64,000 nucleotides of DNA, from NCBI GenBank assembly GCA_012932295.1, contig JAAONU010000016.1, positions 43,679,241 through 43,743,240 on the forward strand, read 5' to 3'. The notes beneath the pieces were generated by a model that was not told where the DNA came from, did no database searches, and saw only the letters and a list, made by a program, of their open reading frames with translations. Each line of letters opens with the position of its first letter. The first letter of the stretch is position 1. Source of the stretch: Cyclina sinensis. Taxonomy: Eukaryota; Mollusca; Bivalvia; Venerida; Veneridae. Of this stretch, positions 35,805 through 48,600 are shown in pieces. A program made the translations under genes and the position numbers.

Positions 35805-36625
35805 TTAGCTCACCTGAACACGAAGTGCTCATGTGAGCTGTTGTGATCTCATTTCGTCTGTCGTCGTGCGTTAGTGCGTCAACATTTACCTTTAAACAAC
35901 GTTTCGTCCTAAACCGCTAAGCCATCATTGACAGAACATGCCTGGGATATTTCTTGCATGAAGCTCTAGCAAAGTTGTTCAGAGAATTCAATTCCATCAA
36001 CTCTGGTTGCTATAGCAACTTAGAAGAAAAACTTTAAAAATCTTCTTGTCTGAAACCACAAGGCCCTGAGCCTTAAGATTTGGTAAGTAGCATTGTCTAC
36101 TGGACCTCTATCAAATTTGATAAAATTATACCCCTGGGGTCAAATTCGACCCCGCCCTGGGGTTATATTGATTTTACATAGGTTTATATAGGGGAAACTT
36201 TGAAAATCTTCTTGTCTGAAACAACAAAGCCATGAGCCTGTAGATTTGGTATATAGCATTGTCTAGAGGACGTTTACTAAGTTTACTCAAATTATACCTC
36301 TTGGGTCATATTTGACCCAAACCCAGGGTCAGTTGATTTTACATAGGCTTAAATAGGGAAAACTTCGAAAATCTCTTGTCTGAAACCACATGGCCTTGAG
36401 CCTATAGACTTGGTACGTAGCATTTTCAAGTAGACCTCACGGGTCAAATTTGTCCACACCCCGGGGGTATGTTGATTTTGCATAGGCATGAATAGGGAAA
36501 ACATTGAAATCTTCTTGTCTGACCCACAAGGCCCTCAGGCTTTAGATTTTGTTTATAGAATTGTCTAGTAGACTTCTACCAAGCTTGTTTAAATTATAGC
36601 TCTTGAGTCAAATTTGGCCCCTCCC
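35805..36625 (+). mobile_element. GCTCACC-family element, 3' truncated
   Basis: Head TTAGCTCACCTGAACACGAAGTGCTC, GTCTGTCGTCGTGCG tract and about five core units (TGTCTGAAACCACAAGGCC, GTAGCATTGTCTA). It ends near 36625 in TCCCACGGGGTTATGTGG without the subterminal repeat or hairpin. Confidence 0.88.
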
Positions 36626-36699
36626 ACGGGGTTATGTGGTTATTGCATCTATGCAATGTAAAATGACCTTTAGAATATAAGATGGATGTGAAAATACTA

Positions 36700-37432
36700 T
36701 ATTTTTATGCCCTTGAAGGGAGCCATGTAGTTTTTGAGCTGTTTTTGAATCATTCCGTCCGAGAACTTTAACATTGGCCATAACTCCTTATTTATCCCCC
36801 GGCCAAAGGTGGAGTGGATATTAGATTCACTGAAAGAGCACATTGGGAGGAAGTGCAGTGTGTAAAAATAAAAACTCTGCCTTGCCTACTTTTAAAGTTA
36901 TTCCCCTCTATCAGATTTACTTGAAAAAGTTTGTCCGAAGCATAACTCTAAAGGAGTTGAGCGATTTTCTTCAAACTTCAAACACTGACAGAGCACATTA
37001 TGAGGAAGTGCATTATGCAATAACAATAACTCTACCTTGCCTATTTTTTGAGGGATTTTCTTCAAACTGCATACGCACATTATTACGTTTAGTTTTTGAA
37101 AGTACACCCTTCAGGTAACTTCTTCTCGCCGGGTCGATTAACCATGTGTAACATGGCTGTTGTTAGTTAGTGGATTTACTTCATTCTTGGACAAAACACC
37201 CCTTTGGACAATACCTTCCCACTGACCTATATTTATTTGGCCTTGACCCCTGAATGACTTTCACCTTGAAAATCCAGTTGTCCAGAAATTTTAATTTTGG
37301 CCTTATTTTCCTTATTAAGCTGCCAAGACTGTGACCAGTGCCATGTTTCGGGGGAATTTGTGTCTGTGACACATTTCTTGTTTAAATGATCTGTTGAGTA
37401 AGCTATCATGACTGTGACCAAGAAGATGTAGC
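36700..37432 (+). repeat. Fragments of further tandem-core families
   Basis: Pieces in series: a head TTTATGCCCTTGAAGGGAGCC near 36703; a second head-like sequence CCCCGGCCAAAGGTGGAGTGG near 36796; units with CAAACACTGACAGAGCAC; and from about 37170 a unit of the TTGGACAAAACACC family with a CCTTGACC motif. Short ORFs in both directions here are incidental. Confidence 0.55.
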
Positions 37433-37490
37433 ATTGCTAAATGTTATAGTTTTTTGATCTCTGTGAAATAATTAATGACTGTAAGAAGTA
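37433..37490. repeat. Stray satellite monomer, left part
   Basis: AGCATTGCTAAATGTTATAG, GATCTCTGTGAAATAATTAATG and ACTGTAAGAAGTAAA match the outer satellite type 3.9 kb beyond the main array. The monomer is continued at 39544 on the far side of an inserted element. Confidence 0.85.
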
Positions 37491-39543
37491 AATGTCCCCA
37501 ACATTTTCGAAGAAAAAAGGAGGATATACGAATTTGCTCCGTCCGTCTGTCTGTCCGTCCGTCACACTTCATGTCCGGTCCATAACTAAGCCATTCATCA
37601 AGGGAGTTTGAAATAACTTGGAACAAGTGTTCACCATAATAAGACAACATGTTTTGCACAAAACCCAGACCACTACCTCCAAGGTCAAGTCACACTTGGA
37701 GGTCAAAAGTCAACATTTTCTGTTGAAGGGTATATTTCATGTCCGGTCCATAACTTTTTTATTCATCAAGGTTTTTAACACCCGAAACAAAGTTTTGGGG
37801 GTATATAGGAATCACCCGGTGATTGGTCGGTCGGTCGGCGGGCGGGCGGGCGGTCAGTCCGTTGCAATTTCCTTGTAAGGAGTATTAGTTGAAAACTAAG
37901 GGGTTGAATTTAATGCAACATAATACATTGGTCAAGCACAGTAAGAGTAAGTGCAGTGTTTAAGAATCATAACTCCATCTTCACTATTTGCAGAGTTATT
38001 GCCCTTTGTTTGTTTTCCTTGTCCGGAGCATAACTTGAAAAATACTAATTTGAATTCAATGCAACTTCATACAGTGGTCAGGCATAATGAAAGGACATGC
38101 CTTGTTTAAGAATCGTACCTCCATCTTCACTATTTGCACAGTTATTGCCCTTTGTTGGTTTTCCTTGTCCGGAGAATAACATGAAAACTACTGGCAACTT
38201 TATACAGTGATCAAGCACAGTGACAGGAAATGCAATGTACAAGAACCACAACTATCTTTAATTGCCCACAACCATACCTCTATTCCAATTTTCTTACAAA
38301 GTATTCTGTTACTAATAACTTCTTTAGTTCCAATGCAGTCTTGCGGGGGTATTAATCACATTTAATGACAGCTCTAGTTAAAATAACTTGGCACAAATGT
38401 TCTTCATTATAAGACAACATGTCATGTGCATCACCAAGAACTCTACCACCAAGGTCAAAATCACACTTAGAGGTTAAAGCTTAACATGGTCTGTTATAGG
38501 GTCTGGGCCACAACTTTTCCATTTATAAAAGGATTTTGAAAAAAGTTTGCAAAAATATTCACTATATTCAGACAACATGCCATGCACAAACACCCAGACC
38601 CCTACCACCAAGGTCAAGGTCACACTTAGAGGTCAAATGTTAACATGGTCTGTATTTACCTTGTCCAGAGAATAACACTGCAATTATTAGAGAGATTCCA
38701 GTAAAACTTAAAATATAAATAGATAACAGTGAGGAAGGGGGGTGTGCACTGCAAGGGAATCATAACCCCTTCATAAATAATTTCAAATTATCTCCTTAAA
38801 TGTATTTGTTTTCAGTGATAAAAACTGCACAAATGTATTTCTGTTGACACATACACAGGAGTTATTTCATGTAATTGTACCCTATCTTTTCGAAGAAAAA
38901 AGGGATATAGAAATGGTCTCCGTCCTTCTGTCCATCCTTGTGTCCATCTGTCTGTCTGTACACACAAATGGATACTTGAGTGTGCTATGGAAAAAATTTC
39001 CTCTGATGCTATTCATTCAGTTAGGTTTTTATATGGCTAAAATATGTTATGTGGCTAAAAGAACAATGGGGTAGCCACCTGAGTATCCAGATGTTAGGAC
39101 GTTCGTCTGTCCATCCTTAGCACTTCGTGTCCCGTCCATAACTCGGCCATTCACCAAGGGATTTTATAATAACTTGGAACAAATGTTCACCATAATAGGA
39201 CGACGTGTCATACGCAATACCCAGACTCGTACCTCCAAGGTCAAGGTAACAATTTGAGGTCAAAACTTAACAGGGTTTGTTACAGGGTCAGTTTTTGTGT
39301 CCGGTCCACAACTTTTCCATTCATCAAAGGATTTTTTAAAATGTTTGAACAAATGTTCACCATAATAAGACGACATGTCATGCGCAACACCCGTGTTTAT
39401 TGCGTGTGCAGATCTAGCATTTATCATGATTTTGCACTGAAAGGCCAGGTCCATACTTCAAACTTTTGAAATGGTACAAGTGTGGGCTTCATGTAAAACT
39501 TCCATTAGGCGGGGGACATTGGTAACTCTGTTACAAATTCTTG
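37491..39543 (+). mobile_element. Tandem-core element, GTCCCC-head family, with a nested copy
   Basis: The left end AATGTCCCCAAC and the subterminal GCGGGGGACATT (39509-39520) are inverted copies. The 3' hairpin GTAACTCTGTTAC (39522-39534) is followed by AAATTCTTG and then TTTA of the resumed satellite. Core units carry GTCCGGTCCATAACT, CATTCATCAAGG, AACTTGGAACAAATGTTCACC and CAAGGTCAAGGTCACACTT. The copy sits inside a satellite monomer, so both boundaries are readable. It is itself interrupted at 37776-38377. Confidence 0.88.
37776..38377 (+). mobile_element. Nested tandem-core element ending in CTAG
   Basis: The head (ACACCCGAAACAAAGTTTTG, then GGGGGTATATAG) is followed by GGTCGGTCGGCGGGCGGGCG. 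Core units contain TGCAACATAATACATTGGTC, GTTTAAGAATCATAACTCC and TTGTCCGGAGCATAACTTG. The 3' end is GCGGGGGTATTAATCACATT, a short hairpin and GCTCTAG. Removing it joins CATCAAGGTTTT to TAAAATAACTTGGCAC, which is the expected core of the outer element. Confidence 0.87.
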
Positions 39544-39612
39544 TTTATCAGGTTTTATATGTACCATTGCTAAATATTATTGTTAATTGATCTCTGTGAA
39601 ATAATTAATGAC
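39544..39612. repeat. Stray satellite monomer, right part
   Basis: TTTATCAGGTTTTATATGTACC, ATTGCTAAATATTATTGTTA and GATCTCTGTGAAATAATTAATG: the continuation of the monomer interrupted at 37490. Confidence 0.88.
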
Positions 39613-39910
39613 TGTTAAAAGATAATACCTGCCACAATTTTTCCATCACAGCATACAACACTTTATGAGAGAAAAATACCATTAGAAGTATTTTTCTAAA
39701 ATATCTTCAAAGATTTCATTAATATGATAAATACGTTCATGTCTGTTAGCATTTGTTGCTCATTAAACGCAAAAGCAGGTTCGGTATCAAGCATTGCTTA
39801 AATGCAAATAGGGATCGGGTCATCTTTTATACTGGTGAAACAGTTAGGAAAGTTACTTTATGATGAAAACTTACATTTAAATGCTTTGAATACAATGGTT
39901 TGTATTTTAT
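39613..39910. other. No gene seen
   Basis: AT-rich sequence directly after the satellite remnant. No ORF or repeat structure noticed. Confidence 0.5.
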
Positions 39911-40398
39911 TATTCCCCGCTGAAGGCGGAATGATATAGATTTGGCATTCTTTGTCAGTCTGTCCGTCCGTCAGACTTTTTGTTTGGAACATACTCAAAA
40001 TGTATTCAAGTTATGAACCTTTAACTTCATAGGTGATTAGGTCATATTGAATAAAAGAGCAATGCATAGATACTGTAAGTCTTCAGTTAAGATTGTTTGA
40101 GATATTTTCATTTGTAATTTTTCGTTAATATTTGATTTTGTTTGGACCATGAGTCAAGAAATTATTTGAGGTAGTAACATTAATCCTTGTAAGTGCATAG
40201 AACTGTAATTCTTCATTTGATAACTTTTGTGTTTTTGTCCTTTGTTAGTTCCATGCTTAAATTGTGTTCGGAACATAACTCAAAAAGTATTTAAGATAAC
40301 AACATGAAACTAAATAGGTGCATATATTTAGTGTGAAGAACAGGCATTGTCCGTTCGGCTGTTTGTACGTCCATCTGTCCGACCATCAGACTTTTTAT
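39911..40398 (+). mobile_element. Tandem-core fragment, TTCCCCGC-head family
   Basis: Head ATTCCCCGCTGAAGGCGGAA (imperfect hairpin), then GATATAG and CTGTCCGTCCGTC. Degenerate core units (GGAACATACTCAAAATGTATT, CGGAACATAACTCAAAAAGT) follow. The 3' end is not found. Confidence 0.65.
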
Positions 40399-41021
40399 TA
40401 TGCCCCCCTCAAAGATGAGGGGGACATATTGCTTTGCAAATGTCGATTGGACGGTCAGTAGACACTTCGTTTCCGACTATGACCTGCAAAAGCTAAACGG
40501 TTTCCGATCAAGAACTATACAATGCTTTGGCCCAGGTTCCTCAGACTTCTTATTTAGGTTGGTCATGACCATTTGATGATCCCTGTAGTTTTTCAGGTCA
40601 CCAGGCCAAAGGTCACAGTGACTATGAAAAGCAAAACGGTTTCCGATCAATCAAAATAGAACTCTTAGCCCTTGGTTCATCTGTCTTAATGTATTGGTTG
40701 GTCATGCTTAGAAGATGACCCGTATTGTTTTTCAGGTCACCAGTCAAAGGCCAAGGTCACAGTAACATTGAAAAGCAAAACAGTTTTCGATGAATAAGTA
40801 TAGAATGCTTGGGCCAATGTAGTTCCTCAAACTTTGTGTGTAGGTTGTCCATGACCAGTACATGACCCCTATAGTTTTTCAGGTTACCAGGTCAAAGAAC
40901 AATGTCACAGTGACCTTGAAAAGCAAAATGGTTTCTGATGAATTACTATAGAATGCTTAGGTCAGCTCCCCAAAACTTACAAGGCAGGTTGGACATGACC
41001 AGAAGATAACCCCTGTAGTTT
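40399..41021 (+). mobile_element. Tandem-core element, TATGCCCCCC-head family, truncated
   Basis: Head hairpin CCCCCCTC/GAGGGGG (TTATGCCCCCCTCAAAGATG, then AGGGGGACATATTGC), followed by core units of about 155 bp with CAAAACGGTTTCCGATCAA, CTTGGTCATCTG-like text and TTTTTCAGGTCACCAGGTC. It is cut at 41022 by a GCTCACC copy. Confidence 0.75.
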
Positions 41022-41588
41022 TTAGTTCACCTGGGCACAAAGTGCTCAAGGAAAAGCTATTTGGATCATTGATTGTCCGGCGTGCGTCGGCGTGTGTCGT
41101 CAACAATTTCAATTGAATGACCTCCTCTTAAACCACTAAGCCAACTTTGACAAAATATGCCTGGGGTATTCCTTGCATGAAGCTCAACCAAAGTTGTTCA
41201 AAGAATTGAATTCCATCAAGAACTCTGGTTGCTATGGCAACAGAAAGGAAAAACTTTAAAAAACCTTGTCTGAAACCACAAGGCCCTGAGCCTAATGATT
41301 TGGTATGTAGCATTGTCTAATGAACCTCTACCAAGTTTGTTAAAATTATACCCCTGGGGTCAGATTTTGCCCTGCCTTTTTTGTCAGTTGATTTTACTTA
41401 GGCTTATATAGGGAAAACTTTAAAAATCTTCTTATCTGAAACCACAAGGCCCAGAACCTAATGATTTGGTATGTAGCATTGTCTAGTAGACCTCTACCAA
41501 GTTTGTTCATATTATACCTTTGGGATCAAATTTTGGTCCCAAACCGGGGGCCATTTGATTTTACATAGGGTTATATAGAGAAAACTTC
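41022..41588 (+). mobile_element. GCTCACC-family element, 3' truncated
   Basis: The head has one mismatch (TTAGTTCACCTGGGCAC), followed by a GCGTGCGTCGGCGTG tract and about two core units. It ends at AGAGAAAACTTCC and passes into a different family. The 3' hairpin is missing. Confidence 0.85.
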
Positions 41589-41730
41589 CATACTTAGACA
41601 CAACACATCTTTGGACAAGACTTTCCTATTGACTAATATTTATTTGACCTTGACGCTTGAATGACTGGTCCTCAGCTCAAAGTCAAAGCACCACTTCGTG
41701 GGCATTGTCACATTACAGTGACAATTCTTG
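41589..41730 (+). mobile_element. 3' end of another tandem-core family
   Basis: TTAGACACAACACATCTTTGG and CTTGACGCTTGAATGAC resemble the GACCTTGAC-rich family. It ends with a perfect 7-bp hairpin TTGTCAC/GTGACAA (41705-41724) followed by TTCTTG. This is the same terminus design as the other families with different bases. Confidence 0.7.
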
Positions 41731-42385
41731 TTTTATTAAAGTTTTTGTGCAGTAAAATATTGTTTACAATAACTTCATTATTTCTTTAGGGATTTACTTC
41801 AAACTTCAGATATATGTTCCCTATCATCATCCACATCATATGTGGTAAGGTTCATAATTCTAGTACCCACATTTCCAGAATTATCTTCTCTTTAAACTTA
41901 GAATTTTCCTTAAAAATTATGATATTTTTCTATAACTTCTTTATTTCTTGAGGGATTTACTACAAATATATGCTCCTTATCAACAGCCACATCATATGTG
42001 GTAAGGTCCATAATTCTAGCACCCATATTTCCAGAATTATCTCCCCTTTAAACTTGAGGGATTTACTTCAATCTTCAAATATCAACTGATTACCAGTATA
42101 TTGTCCGTCATTTATAAATTGTTTTGCAATTTTCTTTGCAATATATCTAGTGTTATCCTTTTATAACTGTGCAGTTCTTTGTCTCCACTGAAGCCCTTGT
42201 TTTTAATCGTCTGTTTCATAGATGTCGTGAATTAGTCATGCAGTGGACCAAACATTGCTGTTGTTCCACTGCATTTTATACGCCCGTTTGTAAAAACGGG
42301 TCGTATTATGGGACCGCCAGTAGTGGTCTGGGCGGGCAGCATCCAGTTTTATATGGAGCATATCTTCTACATGCATTGTGTGATT
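41731..42385 (+). repeat. Core-unit remnants and a decayed ACGCCCG head
   Basis: Two units of about 190 bp with GGGATTTACTTCAAACTTC, CCACATCATATGTGGTAAGG and TTTCCAGAATTATCTCC. At 42280-42310 a head hairpin CGCCCGTTTGTAAAAACGGG is present without its own core. The 120-codon ORF here is incidental. Confidence 0.6.
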
Positions 42386-43260
42386 TTTGTGTCGCCTGCT
42401 ACAAAGTAGCGTTGACATATAGGGATCACTTCTCCGTCGTTCGTCTGTCCGTCCGTCACAAAATTTGTCCGGACTACTCCTCAGAAACTACTGGTGCGAT
42501 TTCATCCAAACTTTACAGGAATGATCAGTAACAAGTCTTGTTGTGCATATCATCGGCATTTTCCAGCCCAATGATTTTTTTCAGAGTTACGGCCCTTTAA
42601 TGATTTTTATTTTTAAAGTGTGTCCGGACTACTTCCCTGATACTACTAATGCAATTTGAATGAAATTTTACAGGATTGATCAGTACCTCAAGTACTTGCG
42701 CATATTTAACGGGTTTTTGGCTGAGTTATGGGCCTTGAATGAAAAATGCGTTTTGGCCAAATGATGATTTTTGTGTTGCAGGCTTCACAGTAGCTGCGAC
42801 ATGCTACAAAGTAGCCATGACATACAGGGATCACTTCTACATCATTTGTCTGTCTGTCCATCACAAAACTTGTCCGGACTACTCCTCAGAAACTACTTGG
42901 GCGATTTCATTCAAACTTTACAGGGATGATCAGTACCAAGTTTACTTGTGCATATCATCAGCATTTTCCAGTTCAATGATTTTTATCAGAGTTATGGCCT
43001 TTTAATGATTTTTATTTTTTAAGTTTGTCGGATTACTTCTCTTATACTACTTATCCAATTTTAATGAAATTTTACAGGATTGATCAGTATCTCAAGTACT
43101 TGCGCATATCTAACAGGTTTTTCGGTTGAATGATTTTTGGCTCAGTTATGGCCGTTGAATACAAAAGTGCGTTTTAGCCTACAAACTGTCCAATCACCTG
43201 TCAATACTACTGTTTAATTGGCTATCATCAGGCGACACATGTGATCACTGATCGCCCTTG
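42386..43260 (+). mobile_element. Tandem-core element, TGTCGCCTG-head family, dimeric
   Basis: The left end TTGTGTCGCCTGCTAC is inverted near the right end (CAGGCGACACA, 43229-43239). Then come GTGATCACTGATCGC and CCTTG. A second, diverged head (GTGTTGCAGGCTTCACAG, GCTACAAAGTAGC, CATACAGGGATCACTTC) lies near 42773, so the copy is a head-to-tail partial dimer. Cores carry TTGTCCGGACTACTCCTCAG and ACAGGAATGATCAGTA. Confidence 0.8.
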
Positions 43261-44457
43261 TAGTATTACTTAATACAAATGTTCACCATCATGAGACGTA
43301 GTGTCGCGCGCATGATCCAGGTCTGTCAGCGGGCAGCCTCCAGTTTTGTCTGGAGTATATTTTCTACATGCATGGAGGGATTTTAGTATTACATAACACA
43401 AATGTTCATATAATGAGACGTAGTGTCACGCGCATGATCCAGGCCTGTAGGTCAAAGGTCGTGGTCAGACTTAGAGGTCAGATGAAAATGCCTGTCCAGC
43501 GCAAACTTCCACATGCATTGAGGGATTTTATTATAACTTTGCACAAATGTTCATCATTAAAAGGCAGAGTGTCTCATGCAAAATTCAGGTCCTTAAAGGC
43601 CAAGGTCATAGGTCAGATCAAAATATTAAAATGTATGTACAGACTATATAGTCATCATGAATTGAGTGATTCTGTCACATATGTTAAGTATCATGAGACT
43701 TAGCGTTACACGCATGATCGAGTTCAATATATGTAAGGCCAAGGTCATTAGAGATGATGAAATGCCTAGATTTTGTCTGGAGCATATCTTCTTTATCCAT
43801 GTAGGGATTTTGATATTGCTTGATACAAATGTTCATCATCATGAAACATAGCGTTGAGCGCATGAACCAGGTCTTTAGGTCAAAGGTTAAGATCACTTTT
43901 AGATGAAAACGCTTCTACATGCATTGAGGGATTCTAATATAACTTGACACGAATGTTCACCATTGTGAGACTGAGTGTTGCACAAAAAATTTAGGTCCCT
44001 GTAGCCAAGGTCAAGATCACACATAGAGGTCAAAGGTCAGATAAAATATGAAAATGTGTGTATGGACCATTTAGACATCATGAATTAAGAGATTCTGTCA
44101 CAAATGTTTACAATCATGAAACTGAGAGTTACATGCATAATCCATTGTCCAGATGACACAAATTTACTAAAATGTTTTGCACATATATTTGTTTGATCAT
44201 ACATTTCACACATTTATCAAAAGTGCATGAAATAAAACTACAGCAAATGTATGTACATAGTACTTGTTCTTAAATTAGAACCTCCAGATTTTAAATAAAG
44301 CGTTATGTTTTTTGGTTGCACAGTTTCACTTACATCTCAGTACTGAAACATAATACATGCCAGTCTGAAACAAGAATGAATGTCCACATGCTTTGAGGAA
44401 TTGTAATTTAGATTTGCACAATTATTAGACATGTGCAAAAAATTCAAGCCCCAGTAT
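43261..44457 (+). repeat. Degenerate tandem core units
   Basis: About five units of roughly 190-200 bp with ACAAATGTTCACCATCATG, AGACGTAGTGTCGCGCGCATG, ATCCAGGTC and GGTCAAAGGTCAG. Units decay towards the right. From about 44150 the sequence is AT-rich without visible repeats. Confidence 0.6.
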
Positions 44458-44460
44458 AAT

Positions 44461-45468
44461 TATACCCCCGCTTTAAAGAAGTGGGGGGTATACTGTTTTA
44501 CCCTTGTCCGTGTGTCCGTCCGTCCGTAACAAATTTCCGTTGCAGTTTTCTCAGCAACTATAACATGCAGAAGCCTGATATTTCACATATTGCTATGACC
44601 TATAGTCCCATATGGTGTAAAGCGATTTTATGCTCCTTGCTCATCTACTTCCTGTTTACCGAATATTTTTAGATTTTGTCACTATATAGGTGCATTACAT
44701 CAACCAAACGACATCTTTATTTTCCGTCGCAGTTTTCTAAGCAACTAGAGCATGCAGCTGCCTGATATTTTGCATATTGCTTTATCCTATAGTCCCATAT
44801 GGTGTAAAGCGATTTTATGCTCCTTGCTCATCTACTTCCTGTTTACCGAATACTTAGATTTTTACACATAGTTGACATACATTCACAATATCCGTCACAG
44901 TTTTCTCAGCAACTATAAGATGCAGCAGCCTGATATTTTGCATATTGCTTTATCCTATAGTCCCATATGGTGTAAGGCGATTTTATGCTCCTTGCTCATC
45001 TACTTCCTGTTTACCGAATACTTAGATTTTTACACATAGTTGACATACATTCCCAATTTCCGTCACAGTTTTCTCAGCAACTATAAGATGCAGCAGCCTG
45101 ATATTTTGCATATTGCTTATCCTATATCCTCATATGGTATTAAGCGATTATATGCTCCTTGCTCATCTACTTCCTGTTTACCGAATACTTAGAAGTTACC
45201 AACACACAGGAAAGGAGGTTCACTTAATCGTGTTTTTGTGAATAAAGACTTCGATGAATAAAAAATCACTGATGTAATACCTGTTCATTATTCTGACCAT
45301 TTTCATATCCATCTAGCTGTGCCTTGGATGAAGTTGTATTAAGTTCAGGTAAATACTCGGAAAAATTTGACACTCTTTATACATATGACAAATGCAAATT
45401 ACATTATGAAAGTCAAATTTCTGATAGCGGGGGTATCACTAGTGAGCATTAGCTCACAAATTTACTTG
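44461..45468 (+). mobile_element. Full-length tandem-core element, TATACCCCCGC family
   Basis: The head hairpin runs TATACCCCCGC ... GTGGGGGGTATA, then CTTGTCCGTGTGTCCGTCC. Core units start near 44525, 44719, 44886 and 45053 (mostly 167-bp period) with CAGTTTTCTCAGCAACTATA, GCCTGATATTTTGCATATTG and CTACTTCCTGTTTACCGAA. The subterminal AGCGGGGGTATC (45426-45437) is the inverted 5' end. The 3' hairpin GTGAGCATTAGCTCAC (45442-45457) has a perfect 6-bp stem and is followed by AAATTTACTTG. Both ends are intact. Confidence 0.88.
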
Positions 45469-45687
45469 TTTCATGTATTTTAGACCTGGTATAAATTCAT
45501 GCTTTCAGTTTTGTCCAAATGTCAGTTTTCATTGCAATTTTTCTATTTCTTGACTCATACATGTACTAATTTATCTTCAGGTTCATTTAAAATGTATTTT
45601 TCACTATCCAGCCCTAGGAATAGTCAAACTTGCTTACCTACTAAAAGCTTTTGTGACGGGCGTTACTTTGTTACCATGGCACCCTTT

Positions 45688-48600
45688 TCAGCTCGACTTT
45701 TTTTGAAAAAAAATCGAGTTATTGCTATAGTCATGGTGTCGTTGCCGTTGCCAACATTGATAAAATTTTTTATTCCTTGATGGATTATCTTCATACTTGG
45801 ACACAACAACCCTTTGGACAAGACCTTCAAGATGGCTAGACTGAACTTGACCCTGACTCTTAAATGACCTTCAAATTCAAGGTCAAAATATTGAATTTTT
45901 CTAAAATTGGCATAACTTTATTATAAGTAGGTGGATCTCTTCATGCTTGGACACAACAACCCTTTTAGTTTACCAAATTTATTTAAGTTCGATTGTTTAG
46001 AAAGCCTTTCGCTTATAGACGCACTCTCGAATCAGTTCCTGGAACTAACCATTACTAAGCAATGAGTGTCAAGTTTCTTGCTCAAGGAAACAACGGCTTC
46101 CCCCAGACTGGGTTTGAACCCGTGCTGCTGGCAATCCTTTCATTATTAGTCCTCCGCGCTAACCACTCGGCCACGCCGCCGCTTTAACCCTTTTGACAAG
46201 AACTTCAAGTAGACTAGACAAAACTTGACCTTGACTCTTAAATGACCTTCAAATTCAAGGTAAATATATTGAATTTTGCTAAAATTTGCCATATCTTAAT
46301 TATCAATAGGTGAATTGTCTTCATACTTGGACAAAACAACCTTTTGGACAAGGCCTTCAAGAGAACCAGACTCAACTTGACCTTGACTCATAAATAACCT
46401 TCATCTTCAAGGTCAAAATATTGAATTTGCTAAAATTGTCCATAACTTAAGTATTTAGGGTTGGATTTGATTTATACTTGGACAAAACAACACTTATGAC
46501 AAAACCGACGTGTTGAATAACTCAGATATGACCATGACCTAAAAATGACCTTGACAGATAAGGTCAGATGGTTGAATTTTTCTTAAATTGTCTTAACTTG
46601 TCATTTATTTATAGATTTGATTCATATTTGAAATAAACAACAGTTATGACAAATCCGACATTATCATTATTTCAAGTTTGACCTTGACCTTTAAATGACC
46701 TTGACAGTCAAGGTCAAATGGTTGAATTTTACTTAAATTGTCATAACTTGTCATTTATTTATAGATTTGATTCATATTTGGACTAAACAACAGTTATGAC
46801 AAATCCGACATGATCATTATTTCAAGTTTGACCTTGACCTTTAAATGACCTTGACAGTCAAGGTCAAATCATTGAATTTTGTTAAAACTGGGCATAATTT
46901 TGTTATTTATGGTTGGATCTGAATCAGACTTAGACAAAACAACACTTATGACAACGCCGACAAGATAACTCAGGTATGACCATAACCTAAAAATGACCTT
47001 GACCGTGAAGGTCAGATGATTATATTTTGCTTAAATTGTCATACCTTTCTTATTTATTTATGAATTTGATTCATACTTGGACAAAACACCACTTATGACA
47101 AATCCGACATTTTTATTCTTTCAGATATGATCTTGACCTTTGAATGACCTTTACAGTCAAGGTCAGATTATTGAATTTAATAAACCTGGCCAGAATTTTG
47201 TTATTTGTGGTTGGATGTTAATAATACTTGGAAAAAACAACACTTATGACAAAGCCGATATGATAAATTATATAAGTGTGACATTTACATTAAAATGGCC
47301 ATGACCGTAAAGGTCAAATTATTGAATTTTGCTCAGATTGTCATAACTTTTATATTTATTTTTGGATTTGCTCATACTTGGACAAAATAACATTTATGAC
47401 AAATCCGACATTATGATTCTTTCATGTATCAACTTTACGTTAAAATGACCTTGACCTTCAAGATCAAATTATTGAATTTTGCTACAATTTGCCATAATTT
47501 TGGCATTGATTGTTTGATTTGATTCATACTTTGACAAAACAACACTTGTGACAAAACGGACATGTTGAATAACTCAAGTGTGACCATGACCTAAAAATGA
47601 CCTTGACCGTCAAGGTAAGATGTTTGAATTTTGCTTAAATTGTCATAACTTTGTCATTTATTGATGGATTTGATTTATACTTGGACAAAACTATACTTTT
47701 GACAAATCCGACATTTTAATTTAAGTTTGATCTATACCTAAAAAATGACTTTGACTAGCAAGATCAAATTATTGAATTTTGCTAAGATTGGTCTTTACTG
47801 TGTAATTTATGGTTAGACTTGATTCATACTTGGACAAAACAACACTTTTGACAAAACTTACATGTTGAATAATTCAGGTATGACCTTTACGCTAAAATGA
47901 CCTTGACAGTCAAGGTTCCATTATTGTATTTTGCTTAAATTGTCATAATAAACAGTTGTTTATTTGTGGATTTGATTTATACTTTGATAAAACAACAAAA
48001 CCGACATTTTAATTAATTATAAGTATGACCTTGGCCTTTAGATGACCTTGACATTTAAGGTCATGTTATTGAATTTTGCTTTAAATAGCCAATTTTTTGT
48101 TATTTATGGTTTGATTGTATTTATACTGGGACAAAACAACACTAATGACAAAACTCACACATTGAATCATTCAACTGTGACCTTGACCTTCAAATGACCC
48201 TGACCATCAAGGTCAAATTATTGAATTTTGCTTATATTGGCAATAACGCCATTTTAGTTCTTTTTTATTAATACTTGGACAAAACAACTATCATGACAAA
48301 ACCTACATGTTAAATTATTCAAGTATGACCTTAACCTTTAAATGACCTTAACAGTCAAGTTCAAATTATTGCATTTTGCTAAAATAGCCAAACTTTTGTT
48401 ATTTATGGACAAATTTGATCTATAAAGGGACAAAACAACACCGAGAATAAAACAAACATTTGGAACAATTCAAGCATTACCTTGACCTTAAAATGACCTT
48501 GACATTACTTAACTTGGCTATATCTTTGTTGTTAATGGATGTAGTGTCTTCATGCTTTGACATAACTTCCTTTTAGACAATACCTCCAAAGAAGCTTAAA

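Noticed and set aside
36843..37118. 91-codon ORF and the overlapping antisense ORF
   Set aside because: Both lie in core-unit remnants; their repeated segments reflect tandem DNA units, not a protein family.
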